Part shown: piece after piece, positions 13,912-19,698 of the stretch
Position numbering within the stretch: the stretch's first letter is position 1
Layout of the letters: each line of letters starts with the position of its first letter
Source: a virus
Length of the DNA stretch: 24,295 nucleotides
IMG/VR virus record: IMGVR_UViG_3300043395_001166
Span: 1-24,295 of that record
Strand: one strand, 5' to 3'
Translations under genes and position numbers: made by a program
Notes under the pieces: model-generated
The model's input: the letters and a program-made list of their open reading frames with translations, nothing else
Databases searched by the model: none
Told to the model about the DNA's origin: nothing

Positions 13912-14100
13912 TTATTTGCCACAACTGCAGTTAGTACAGCAGGTTTCTGAAAATAATTTTACAGCAAGGTTTGGCTCTTCTGGTCGACCTAAGTCTTCCC
14001 AAAATTTTTCTCTGCCAATAGAATCGGTTTCGACTATAGGCTTTGATTCAAATTGGAAATTATCATCCCAAGCGTTTTCTAAGTTATCTAATATTCCCAT
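13912..14100 (-). CDS. small protein with Cys-rich C-terminus
   Basis: 62 residues. MGILDNLENAWDDNFQFESK leads to REKFWEDLGRPEEPNLAVKL and ends CCTNCSCGK. The four cysteines in nine residues could bind a metal. Its ATG lies 17 nt inside the end of the endonuclease gene, so translation is probably coupled to it. A plus-strand frame over the same bases has no ribosome site and is treated as a shadow. Function unknown. Confidence 0.5.
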   Translation of the reverse strand: MGILDNLENAWDDNFQFESKPIVETDSIGREKFWEDLGRPEEPNLAVKLFSETCCTNCSCGK

Positions 14101-14686
14101 TTAGATATTCTATCATAGTTTGTAGTATCTCCACATTATCATTTACTTGGCCAAGAACCCTATTGCAGTTTGAGCATAACAAACCTCTAATGCATTTACC
14201 ACAGGATTTAGACCCAGAACAACATGCATGGTCGTGATCTACTGATAGGCGTTTTTTGTACTTTTCAGGTTCCCCGCAAATTTTACAAACCCCATTTTGG
14301 GATTTTTCCATATTCACATAGTCATCTCTTGTCAAACCATAATTTTTTAAATTTCCTATATGGCCAATGAGATTATCACACTCAATGCAATAGGTATAGG
14401 TTAGGTATTTGCCATTTTTCCTTAGTTTGGGAAAGTCTGTTTTGTCAAGATACCGTTCGCATTTTCGACAATGAATTTTTATACCCTGGAGTTTTCTAGG
14501 CATAACTCTTTTTGGATCATCTTCTGCTAGGTCATATTCTCTTACACAAACCTTACACCAGGGTTTTAGTCCATCTTGTGCTTTAGAGAATTTATGAAAA
14601 TCAGATGTTTCTTTGTAGTTCTGACATTTTGTACATTGCTTTAAACCATCTTTATTGTATTGTACTCGTGTGTATTGTTTTCTCAT
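14084..14686 (-). CDS. endonuclease VII-like HNH nuclease with zinc ribbons
   Basis: 200 residues. Two CxxC...CxxC units come first (C18/C21 with C44/C47, then C73/C76 with C100/C103). The C-terminal 85 residues match recombination endonuclease VII (T4 gp49 family). YGLTRDDYVNMEKSQNGVCK is followed by the catalytic D150-H151-D152-H153, then CIRGLLCSNCNRVLGQV with C171/C174 and N175. This enzyme resolves branched DNA such as Holliday junctions during replication and packaging; some relatives are homing-type nicking enzymes. The promoter is a strong one (CTGACA-17-TATACT with TGG before the -10) whose -10 box is 6 nt from the ATG, so it is leaderless. Confidence 0.8.
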   Translation of the reverse strand: MRKQYTRVQYNKDGLKQCTKCQNYKETSDFHKFSKAQDGLKPWCKVCVREYDLAEDDPKRVMPRKLQGIKIHCRKCERYLDKTDFPKLRKNGKYLTYTYCIECDNLIGHIGNLKNYGLTRDDYVNMEKSQNGVCKICGEPEKYKKRLSVDHDHACCSGSKSCGKCIRGLLCSNCNRVLGQVNDNVEILQTMIEYLNGNIR

Positions 14687-14692
14687 AAATTA

Positions 14693-14726
14693 AGTATACC
14701 AGATTTCAGATTTGTTGTCAGATTTC
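14693..14726 (-). promoter_or_regulatory. promoter of the endonuclease gene, leaderless
   Basis: On the minus strand CTGACA, 17 nt, TATACT with TGG directly before it (14693-14701), then 6 nt to the ATG. The spacer and upstream region carry three copies of AAATCTG (plus strand CAGATTT at about 14,701, 14,708 and 14,720), a possible operator array. Confidence 0.55.
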
Positions 14727-14791
14727 TTATTTAGACAAAATTGGAATATTTTGTTCAGATGTACGATACATATTATAGAAAAATAAACACA

Positions 14792-14824
14792 AAAAAAATA
14801 GTGCGCCCATTAGGGACACACTAG
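14792..14824 (-). terminator. rho-independent terminator after the gene at 14835-15077
   Basis: On the minus strand TAGTGTGTCC and GGGCGCACTA form a 10-bp stem with two G-U pairs around a short loop, followed by eight T. It ends the minus-strand transcript 11 bp beyond the stop codon. Confidence 0.8.
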
Positions 14825-14834
14825 ATCATTTAGT

Positions 14835-15077
14835 TTATTTAATGACCCCCGCTTGCATAAGGGCTACATACCGCTTAGCAATTCTAATTGCCATAGGGTG
14901 AGGGGTAGGGCGTAGCGCACCTTTTTCCCATGTGGCAGGATACTTATTGTTAATTCGTTGAGCAACACGAATTGGTAATTCATACTTAGGGCGAGGTGCA
15001 TAACCTGCAGCCTCTAAGCCAAATTCTTTAGCAATGTCAGAACGAATTTCGTTATAGTAGTTATTTAGTGTAGTCAT
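14835..15077 (-). CDS. small hypothetical protein, divergent from the early region
   Basis: 80 residues from the ATG at 15077 (MTTLNNYYNEIRSDIAKEFG), chosen because AAGAAAGG lies 8-11 nt upstream in the same form as at the plus-strand early genes; a GTG three codons earlier overlaps that site. Basic, with RPKYELPIRVAQRINNKYP and MAIRIAKRYVALMQAG, mainly helical; a small DNA-binding protein is possible but no helix-turn-helix is certain. It is transcribed away from the early plus-strand operons and has its own promoter and terminator, the position where a regulator would be expected. Confidence 0.55.
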   Translation of the reverse strand: MTTLNNYYNEIRSDIAKEFGLEAAGYAPRPKYELPIRVAQRINNKYPATWEKGALRPTPHPMAIRIAKRYVALMQAGVIK

Positions 15078-15086
15078 TTTGACCAC

Positions 15087-15414
15087 CTTTCTTTTTTAAT
15101 TCTTATAGTAGTAATACTAGCATAGAAATGTCAAAAAGTCAAGTTTAGACACGGACAAATCGGACATTTTCTTTGTGATTTAGACCACATGACAAATCGG
15201 ACATATTGGACACACGTCTGTCAAGTCGACACGCCGATAATGCTATGATCGTTACGGAAATGTTATAATTCCCCTAAAAATGTGATGTGATTCACAATCC
15301 CAATTGTTCTAAATGTCCGTTTTGTACCCCTCAATTTGTCAGACCCCTCTGCTACACTTGTAGGTATACAAGGTTGAAAAAGAAGTAAGCCCCTAAAAGA
15401 AAGGTAGTTTCTAA
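15087..15414. promoter_or_regulatory. divergent early control region
   Basis: 328 bp without genes. Minus-strand promoter TTGACT-17-TAGTAT (15,114-15,142). Two direct copies of ACAAATCGGACAT near 15,155 and 15,192. CRP/GlxR-like palindromes TGTGA-N6-CCACA (15,174-15,189) and TGTGA-N6-TCACA (15,281-15,296). GACACGCC at 15,228-15,235. An extended -10 TGTTATAAT at 15,261-15,269. A plus promoter TGTCAG-N10-TACACT at 15,337-15,358. The region has the density of a genetic switch. Confidence 0.6.
15337..15358 (+). promoter_or_regulatory. TGTCAG-N10 promoter of the first early operon
   Basis: TGTCAG (15337-15342), 10 nt (ACCCCTCTGC), TACACT (15353-15358). No TTGACA at the standard -35 place. Same motif and same spacing as at 16554, 17689, 21722, 22305 and 22957. 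Confidence 0.55.
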
Positions 15415-15597
15415 ATGACTACACTAACAATTATCGAAGTATGTAAAACACATACACCTAATAAATCTGCTATCTCTATGGTAGGAGATGACCAATTCAC
15501 TTTCTGTGAGGTCTGTGAAAATAACATAGAGCGTTGGTATAACGATACCGACCCAGAGCGTCTACCTATGTGGACAGATTGGAAAGTGTCTAAATGA
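15415..15597 (+). CDS. small Cys-containing early protein
   Basis: 60 residues. MTTLTIIEVCKTHTPNKSAI then GDDQFTFCEVCENNIERWYN and PMWTDWKVSK. One CxxC in the middle and an earlier V-C-K-T-H-T; the gene at 15761 has a similar VCGKTHT and CxxC, so the two may be related zinc-ribbon-like proteins. AAGAAAGG lies about 10 nt before the ATG. First gene of a six-gene operon joined by ATGA and TAATG overlaps. Function unknown. Confidence 0.55.
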   Translation: MTTLTIIEVCKTHTPNKSAISMVGDDQFTFCEVCENNIERWYNDTDPERLPMWTDWKVSK

Positions 15598-15761
15598 TAA
15601 AAGACTACATTGACCAAAATGAGTTTTATCTTATCAAAGATGAACAACATTTTTGCTGTGGCGAAAGCCAATTCGTCTATGTGTGTAAATCACATGGCGA
15701 ACAAATGGATTGCTACTTTTGCGGTTTCGATTACTCTACAGATTGCGAGGAACAACACTAA
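15594..15761 (+). CDS. small Cys-rich protein, paralogue of the gene at 17959
   Basis: 55 residues. The pattern IDQNEFYLIKDEQHFCCGES and CYFCGFDYSTDC matches IDQNEFYWIWDLSFLCCDEV and CYFCEFDYSKEC of the gene at 17959-18123, so they are clear paralogues. CC, C, CxxC and a last C would suit a small zinc-binding fold. ATG overlaps the stop of the previous gene as ATGA; its stop overlaps the next as TAATG. Function unknown. Confidence 0.6.
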   Translation: MIKDYIDQNEFYLIKDEQHFCCGESQFVYVCKSHGEQMDCYFCGFDYSTDCEEQH

Positions 15762-15925
15762 TGGCTACACTACTACGCCTTGACTCCGTATGTGGAAAGA
15801 CACATACTTTTGTTGATGTCTATGACATAAACCTAAACCCTCATGGCTCTATCTGCTGTGATAATTGTCAATCAATCCTAATGTGCCGAGAGGCATGGGA
15901 CTATCTCTATAAGGAGAATAACTAA
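15761..15925 (+). CDS. small zinc-ribbon-like protein
   Basis: 54 residues from the ATG at 15761, which overlaps the previous stop as TAATG; the frame is open further upstream but that part overlaps the previous gene. VCGKTHTFVDVYDINLNPHG then ICCDNCQSILMC give several cysteines, C-C-x-x-C being the core. Similar in plan to the gene at 15415. It ends with an internal AAGGAG that probably serves the next gene. Function unknown. Confidence 0.55.
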   Translation: MATLLRLDSVCGKTHTFVDVYDINLNPHGSICCDNCQSILMCREAWDYLYKENN

Positions 15926-16062
15926 TGCCAGTATTTGAGTTTACCACTTTTATCAACATTGAGGCAGATAACTATGATGATGCAATTGATGTATTTGACT
16001 ATAAACTAAAAACAGGAATAAACAGAAGCGATGTCTATGTCGCAGAAATTGAGGAACAGTAA
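15925..16062 (+). CDS. small EFTTFI-type protein, paralogue of the gene at 18576
   Basis: 45 residues: MPVFEFTTFINIEADNYDDA then IDVFDYKL, ending YVAEIEEQ. The gene at 18576-18701 reads MPLYEFTTFITIEADSEEDA and ends YVAEIEEK, so they are paralogues. The 'beta strand, I/V-E-A, acidic, E-x-A helix' plan is shared with the gene at 16063 and with the C-terminus of the gene at 22359. AAGGAG lies about 9 nt before the ATG. Function unknown. Confidence 0.6.
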   Translation: MPVFEFTTFINIEADNYDDAIDVFDYKLKTGINRSDVYVAEIEEQ

Positions 16063-16209
16063 ATGACTAAATACAATGTGCTTATTTCTTATGTCGTAGA
16101 GGCAGAAGATGAAATGAGAGCGGTATTCGCTCTAAACAAATCACTCTATCCACTAAGTGAAAATGAATTAGAAAAGTTTAACGCTTTTCATGTTGAGGAG
16201 GTTCAATAA
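16063..16209 (+). CDS. small VVEAEDEMRA-type protein
   Basis: 48 residues: MTKYNVLISYVVEAEDEMRA, then VFALNKSLYP and NAFHVEEVQ. Same strand-turn-helix plan as its neighbour at 15925 (V-E-A-E-D-E-x-x-A against I-E-A-D-N-Y-D-D-A). It directly follows the previous stop codon, with no gap. A third member of this small family in the window, more diverged. Confidence 0.5.
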   Translation: MTKYNVLISYVVEAEDEMRAVFALNKSLYPLSENELEKFNAFHVEEVQ

Positions 16210-16310
16210 TGGAAAAAGATTTATTCGGATTTGCTGATGCAATTAATTTGGATCATCTCAACTTAGAACAACTAAAAGAATTAGAAAAACTTTTAGAAAA
16301 AATAAAATAA
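16209..16310 (+). CDS. 33-residue helical protein, last of the operon
   Basis: MEKDLFGFADAINLDHLNLE followed by QLKELEKLLEKIK, strongly amphipathic and probably a coiled coil. ATG overlaps the previous stop as TAATG, and GAGGAGG lies within 10 nt upstream. Support rests on that overlap and ribosome site. Function unknown. Confidence 0.5.
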   Translation: MEKDLFGFADAINLDHLNLEQLKELEKLLEKIK

Positions 16311-16606
16311 AAAAACAATTTTGCAGAAATAAAAACTCTGCAAAAATTGCACGTGCAGAGTTATCCACAGGCTGTGTATAACTTATGTGGTATAAATCAC
16401 ATACGACACGCCGTGTTTGGGCTTGACTTTTTGAGTTTTGTGTGATAGTCTTACTACATAAGAAAAACTAAATAAAGGACAAATTGGCTAATGAGCCTAA
16501 GCAAATAAATGTGAGATAAATCACAGTGAGCCTTAGCAAATAAGTAGCCAAAATGTCAGACCCCTCTGATAGGATAGTCTTATCAAAATAAAGAAAGGAA
16601 GTCAAA
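16311..16606 (+). promoter_or_regulatory. composite early control cassette before the gene at 16607
   Basis: 296 bp without a standard-size gene. In order: stem-loop (16316-16349, 12-bp arms around AATAAAAAC); GCACGTGC (16349-16356); DnaA box TTATCCACA (16361-16369) inside a near-perfect 23-bp palindrome; CRP-like TGTGG-N6-TCACA (16386-16401); ACACGCCGTGT (16406-16416); promoter TTGACT-17-TAGTCT (16423-16451); two 18-nt units each reading start-Ser-Leu-Ser-Lys-stop (16491-16508 and 16526-16543) around TGTGA-N6-TCACA (16510-16525); then TGTCAG-N10-TAGGAT (16554-16575). Confidence 0.6.
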
Positions 16607-16792
16607 ATGACTTACACTATAACACTAGAAACCTTCAATGGTTCAACTAAAAAAATCGCTCTCCCTTCTCGTGGTGCGGTTGCTCAATTCATCTCAACTT
16701 ATCCAAATCAACTCCCTGTTGGTGTTGCGGTAAAAGTATCTTGCGACGCTTTAGGCGTTAGCGGAACACTAAGAGGAAAGGCGGTTCTCTAA
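16607..16792 (+). CDS. small hypothetical early protein
   Basis: 61 residues, beginning MTYTITLETFNGSTKKIALP, with AVAQFISTYPNQLPVGVAVK in the middle. A small beta/alpha protein, basic, not recognised. AAAGAAAGG sits about 9 nt before the ATG. First gene of a five-gene operon with TAATG and ATGA overlaps. Confidence 0.5.
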   Translation: MTYTITLETFNGSTKKIALPSRGAVAQFISTYPNQLPVGVAVKVSCDALGVSGTLRGKAVL

Positions 16793-16935
16793 TGATAAAC
16801 TCCGTTCTAACAATTCCTTGTGATGAATGTAATTCAACAGGTCTAATCTTTTTTGGTAATGATTTTGACTATGATGTAGAAACCTGCTCTTGTGATTTTG
16901 GCAAAGAGCAAGACCTCAATTTTTTCAACAACTAA
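16792..16935 (+). CDS. small zinc-finger-like protein (CDEC / CSC)
   Basis: 47 residues. PCDECNSTGLIFFGNDFDYD then ETCSCDFGKE: a CxxCxxTG knuckle like a single DnaJ-type or ribbon half, followed by CxC. Could bind one zinc. ATG overlaps the previous stop as TAATG. Not recognised. Confidence 0.5.
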   Translation: MINSVLTIPCDECNSTGLIFFGNDFDYDVETCSCDFGKEQDLNFFNN

Positions 16936-16955
16936 AAGAATAGGAAATAAAAATA

Positions 16956-17165
16956 ATGACAAAAATAATTGAACACTCTCTAAAGTTTGTAACCGAGTTT
17001 GATGAAACTCACCCAATTTCTAAGCAAGCACTTGCTATTCCTCACTCAGATTTAGTGGCAATGCTTGAACAAATGCTAAAAGAATTAGTCGTGCCTGCAC
17101 TTGGTCCAGTTATTGAGGAAATAAATAAAAATGGTTCTTATGCAATTCTAAAGGTGGCCGAATAA
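16956..17165 (+). CDS. small helical hypothetical protein
   Basis: 69 residues, starts MTKIIEHSLKFVTEFDETHP and has an amphipathic helix SDLVAMLEQMLKELVVPALG. A 20-nt gap with AGGAAA before the ATG. Stop overlaps the next ATG as TAATG. No family recognised. Confidence 0.5.
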   Translation: MTKIIEHSLKFVTEFDETHPISKQALAIPHSDLVAMLEQMLKELVVPALGPVIEEINKNGSYAILKVAE

Positions 17166-17335
17166 TGATGACACGCAAAGACTATGTAGCAACTGCAGAA
17201 ATTTTATCGTCTTATAAAGATTTAATCGCTGATGAATTTACTTTTCAAGATTTAGTAAATGATTTTGGTGCAATGTTTGAGGCAGATAATCCAAGATTTA
17301 ATTTTGAAACTTTTAGAGAGGCTTGTGAAAAATGA
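17165..17335 (+). CDS. small phage protein, RKDYVATAEIL / NPRFNFETF family
   Basis: 56 residues. TRKDYVATAEILSSYKDL at the start and FEADNPRFNFETFREAC at the end are characteristic of a very common small phage protein (RKDY...A..DNPRF...F..AC), known from many phages of Gram-positive and Gram-negative hosts; function unknown. Two adjacent ATG codons exist; the first overlaps the previous stop as TAATG. Its stop overlaps the next gene's ATG as ATGA. Confidence 0.65.
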   Translation: MMTRKDYVATAEILSSYKDLIADEFTFQDLVNDFGAMFEADNPRFNFETFREACEK

Positions 17336-17457
17336 ATAGACTACTAACAACAATTGTTCAACTATTCTTAGCGGGAACTGTTTTTATTTTATTCCGCATG
17401 ATGTTGCCAATGTTAAAAGAAGATTTGCAAGAAATAAAAAACGATTTGCAAAAGTAA
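17332..17457 (+). CDS. 41-residue single-span membrane protein
   Basis: MNRLLTTIVQLFLAGTVFIL then FRMMLPML and a charged tail KEDLQEIKNDLQK. One transmembrane helix (about 4-22) with a short cytoplasmic or external helix. Starts by ATGA overlap with the previous gene. Could act at the host membrane early in infection; no specific function is visible. Last gene of the operon. Confidence 0.55.
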   Translation: MNRLLTTIVQLFLAGTVFILFRMMLPMLKEDLQEIKNDLQK

Positions 17458-17743
17458 ATTGTGATCCTGAGCAAGATTCAAAACTGCTCAAATTTTGGAC
17501 GTGGGACTTATCCACAGGCTGTGGAAAACCTTTAAGTACGATGTGAGATTTATCACATGGCTTGAGCGTCTCATTATTTAAGATTACTCGCTAGTAAGTT
17601 GATATTTTTTATCTAATAGGATAGACTTACATAGTAAGAAAAAATAAATAAAGAAAGTCTATTTATCTACGGCGTGTCTAACCGAAAATGTCAGACCCCT
17701 ATGCTAAGATAGAATTATCAACAAAAAAGAAAGAGGTTGCCCA
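17458..17743 (+). promoter_or_regulatory. composite early control cassette before the gene at 17744
   Basis: 286 bp without a gene. In order: TGAGCA/TGCTCA stem-loop (17468-17490); GACGTGGG; DnaA box TTATCCACA (17508-17516) in a near-palindrome; TGTGA-N6-TCACA (17542-17557); promoter TTGATA-17-TAGACT (17599-17627); GGCGTGTC (17671-17678); TGTCAG-N10-TAAGAT (17689-17710). It has the same plan, and partly the same sequence, as the cassette at 16311-16606. Confidence 0.6.
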
Positions 17744-17956
17744 ATGGCTACTAAACTATACACAATAGAAAACCTACTTGTAGGAAAAACTTATCGTTCT
17801 AACTCTCGCCACTTTGAGGGTGAAATTGTATCTGCCCGACCTGCTCACCCAGCAATTTGGTATGGAGAAAATACCGAAGCATACCTAATTGAGATAAACT
17901 ATAAAGGTTCTATCCGAAATAAATTTGCGACTATCGCAGTAAAGGTTGGTGAATAA
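17744..17956 (+). CDS. small beta-barrel-like early protein
   Basis: 70 residues. LLVGKTYRSNSRHFEGEIV is of the same form as YKVGDTFTTQKSKITGTIL in the gene at 20937 (V-G-x-T-[YF] then [EG]-x-I), so a distant relative is possible. Ends with FATIAVKVGE. AAAGAAAGAGG lies about 10 nt before the ATG. First gene of an eight-gene operon. No function recognised. Confidence 0.5.
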   Translation: MATKLYTIENLLVGKTYRSNSRHFEGEIVSARPAHPAIWYGENTEAYLIEINYKGSIRNKFATIAVKVGE

Positions 17957-17958
17957 TA

Positions 17959-18123
17959 ATGGCTAGTGTTATTGACCAAAACGAATTTTATTGGATTTGG
18001 GATTTATCTTTCTTGTGTTGCGATGAAGTCCAATTTCGCTACCAATGTAAAGCGCATAGCGAACTTATGGGTTGCTACTTTTGCGAATTTGATTACTCAA
18101 AAGAATGTGAGTGTGCCGAATAA
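17959..18123 (+). CDS. small Cys-rich protein, paralogue of the gene at 15594
   Basis: 54 residues; IDQNEFYWIWDLSFLCCDEV and CYFCEFDYSKECEC align almost residue by residue with the gene at 15594-15761. Compared with it, an extra cysteine occurs near the end. Two bases separate it from the previous stop. Function unknown; a zinc-binding fold is likely from the CC, CxxC and C(E)C pattern. Confidence 0.6.
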   Translation: MASVIDQNEFYWIWDLSFLCCDEVQFRYQCKAHSELMGCYFCEFDYSKECECAE

Positions 18124-18266
18124 TGGGATACATAGAAATTTTTAGAATGAACGAAAGTGGTGCGGGTTGGGTTGATTTCTCAGACGCAACACCAGACGAA
18201 TTGCTTACACTTGAAATTGGTTTATTTCAAGAAGGCGCACTATTTACTACTAAGGAGAATGACTAA
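18123..18266 (+). CDS. small hypothetical protein
   Basis: 47 residues: MGYIEIFRMNESGAGWVDFS, then DATPDELLTLEIGLFQEG. Acidic, alpha/beta, not recognised. TAATG overlaps on both sides; its last codons contain AAGGAG, the ribosome site of the next gene. Confidence 0.5.
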   Translation: MGYIEIFRMNESGAGWVDFSDATPDELLTLEIGLFQEGALFTTKEND

Positions 18267-18358
18267 TGGACATAATGAATAAATGGGAGCCTTCCCTAAC
18301 TAAAGAGGAATGTAATAATAAAGAATTAGGGAATTGCTATTGTGGGGAGTGTGAATAA
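18266..18358 (+). CDS. 30-residue Cys-rich peptide
   Basis: MDIMNKWEPSLTKEECNNKE then LGNCYCGECE. Four cysteines, three of them in CYCGEC. TAATG overlaps on both sides and AAGGAG about 10 nt upstream support translation. Too short to classify; metal binding is possible. Confidence 0.5.
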   Translation: MDIMNKWEPSLTKEECNNKELGNCYCGECE

Positions 18359-18576
18359 TGGACTATGAATACCTAGTAACTTGCCAGTATGATTTTGAGG
18401 AGAGCCCTCACTGGAAACAACGCTATGAAAATGAATTTGGTGCGTGGGAAAGTTTTTTCCGATTTACTGATTGGGGAATGGCTAATGAATACTCAACAGT
18501 GAATATTTACACACCAACAGGAAAGTGTTACACTAAAGTATTCTATCGAGATGGAAGGGTTCAGGTAAAAGCATAA
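18358..18576 (+). CDS. small hypothetical protein
   Basis: 72 residues, rich in aromatic residues: MDYEYLVTCQYDFEESPHWK, FGAWESFFRFTDWGMANEYS, and a beta end TVNIYTPTGKCYTKVFYRDG. ATG overlaps the previous stop as TAATG. Not recognised. Confidence 0.5.
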   Translation: MDYEYLVTCQYDFEESPHWKQRYENEFGAWESFFRFTDWGMANEYSTVNIYTPTGKCYTKVFYRDGRVQVKA

Positions 18577-18701
18577 TGCCACTATACGAATTTACTACTT
18601 TCATAACTATTGAGGCTGATAGTGAAGAAGATGCCGTCCGTTGGTTCGACTATAAAACAGAAGATTTAGAAACCTATGTCGCAGAAATTGAGGAGAAATA
18701 A
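18576..18701 (+). CDS. small EFTTFI-type protein, paralogue of the gene at 15925
   Basis: 41 residues: MPLYEFTTFITIEADSEEDA, WFDYK, and YVAEIEEK at the end. Differs from the paralogue at 15925 mainly by a shorter loop. TAATG overlap with the previous gene. The order 'CYFC gene then EFTTFI gene' is preserved between the two operons, with other genes between. Confidence 0.6.
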   Translation: MPLYEFTTFITIEADSEEDAVRWFDYKTEDLETYVAEIEEK

Positions 18702-18703
18702 TA

Positions 18704-18988
18704 ATGGGAAGCATAACAGCACTAGGAATACAGGATACAGTATTGGATTTAGAAACTCAGATTCTTTATCACCTAAAAGGTAATCACTATCCACCCGTCC
18801 CCGCAGAAATGGTAAAACCTTGTATCGAGGCTATTGACGCATACTATGATGAGGACTATGACCGAATGATTGCTATGCCAATGGTTGGCGACTTTCAGAT
18901 TCTCTATAAGGGAATGACTCACGCACCTGCGAGGGCTATCATAAGCCAGCACCACTTGGAATTTTGGCTACCAGAGTGGGAGGACTAG
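18704..18988 (+). CDS. conserved small phage protein (PPVP...HHLE type)
   Basis: 94 residues. HYPPVPAEMVKPCIEAIDAY, then GMTHAPARAIISQHHLEFWL. I recognise the pattern 'PPVP..M......AIDA...D.D....P......A.PA..I...H.L..' from many actinophages, where the function is not known. The two histidines near the end and the preceding acidic pairs are conserved-looking. Two bases after the previous stop, with GAGGAG upstream. Confidence 0.6.
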   Translation: MGSITALGIQDTVLDLETQILYHLKGNHYPPVPAEMVKPCIEAIDAYYDEDYDRMIAMPMVGDFQILYKGMTHAPARAIISQHHLEFWLPEWED

Positions 18989-18989
18989 A

Positions 18990-19229
18990 ATGTCTGATAC
19001 AATGATTTCTATGGAATTGATCCACGCAGATAACTTAACACCAGATCAATTAATGATTGGTGATTTAATTAAAATTGGTGACGACATTCTTGAAGTAAAA
19101 TTTATTGAAAGTGATTCTACTGGAGATAACTACGACATACAAACTGAAAACGAATTTGGTGAAACAGAATTTACACAGTATAGTTATACTGATTTAATTC
19201 CGTTGTATGTTTTTATTCAAGAAGAATAA
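18990..19229 (+). CDS. small hypothetical protein (SH3-like beta-barrel plan)
   Basis: 79 residues, acidic. LTPDQLMIGDLIKIGDDILE followed by VKFIESDSTGDNYDIQTENE and IPLYVFIQEE. 'Gly-Asp-hydrophobic-Ile-Lys' then several strands fits a small SH3-like barrel. One base separates it from the previous stop. Last gene of the operon. Confidence 0.5.
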   Translation: MSDTMISMELIHADNLTPDQLMIGDLIKIGDDILEVKFIESDSTGDNYDIQTENEFGETEFTQYSYTDLIPLYVFIQEE

Positions 19230-19236
19230 TAAAAAT

Positions 19237-19264
19237 ATTTTTATGCACTTCCCCGCATAAAAAT
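19237..19264 (+). terminator. 10-bp stem-loop after the operon ending at 19229
   Basis: ATTTTTATGC and GCATAAAAAT are perfect 10-bp arms around ACTTCCCC. Because both arms end in A/T tracts it could act as a terminator in either direction. A CACGT word follows directly. Confidence 0.5.
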
Positions 19265-19280
19265 GCACGTCCCGCAGTCT

Positions 19281-19352
19281 GGCGTGTCGTGATCTATGTG
19301 AGATTGATCACATTAAGCAGATTTGACATTTTCCCCCGATTTATGATAAGAT
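19281..19352 (+). promoter_or_regulatory. control region and leaderless promoter of the gene at 19359
   Basis: GGCGTGTC (19281-19288), the CRP/GlxR-like TGTGA-GATTGA-TCACA (19297-19312), then TTGACA (19323-19328), 18 nt, TAAGAT (19347-19352) with TGA directly before it. The -10 box is 6 nt from the ATG at 19359, so the mRNA is predicted leaderless, by the same spacing as in the late region. Confidence 0.6.
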
Positions 19353-19358
19353 TATTTT

Positions 19359-19505
19359 ATGAAAAAAACACCAGAGGAATTACGCAGGCTTATGGAATTG
19401 CGCCGTAGCAACGCTGCCTCTGCTGTGCCTTCTAAAAAGGCATATACTCGCAAGGGTAGAAAATGTCAGTCTGAAATGCTACAATTAAAATATAAAAACT
19501 ACTAA
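19359..19505 (+). CDS. small basic protein, leaderless
   Basis: 48 residues: MKKTPEELRRLMELRRSNAA, then SAVPSKKAYTRKGRK and a C-terminal MLQLKYKNY. Very basic, helical start, might bind nucleic acid. No ribosome site; the start is set by the -10 box 6 nt upstream. First of three genes that end with the gp88-family gene. Not recognised. Confidence 0.5.
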   Translation: MKKTPEELRRLMELRRSNAASAVPSKKAYTRKGRKCQSEMLQLKYKNY

Positions 19506-19521
19506 GAAAGGTCGTGCCCCC

Positions 19522-19698
19522 ATGACATTCGAAAACGATGAATTCTATGATGAATTCTATGCAACAATATGCCCTTCGTGCAATGAAAATTCAATAGATG
19601 AGCATGATGAAAAGTGTGGCTCATGCATGCTAGATGAATTGGCTGAAACCTACAATGAGGATATTGCTCTAGAAATGAGCCTTGGCCTTGACTACTAA
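19522..19698 (+). CDS. acidic zinc-ribbon-like protein
   Basis: 58 residues: MTFENDEFYDEFYATICPSC, NENSIDEHDEKCGSC, then LAETYNEDIALEMSLGLDY. CPSC and CGSC, 11 residues apart, form a plausible zinc ribbon. AAGAAAGG lies about 13 nt before the ATG. Overlaps the start of the gp88-like gene by 17 nt. Confidence 0.55.
   Translation: MTFENDEFYDEFYATICPSCNENSIDEHDEKCGSCMLDELAETYNEDIALEMSLGLDY

Noticed and set aside
13916-14104. Plus-strand frame opposite the small Cys-tailed gene
   Set aside because: No ribosome site, and the minus-strand frame fits the coupled endonuclease operon.
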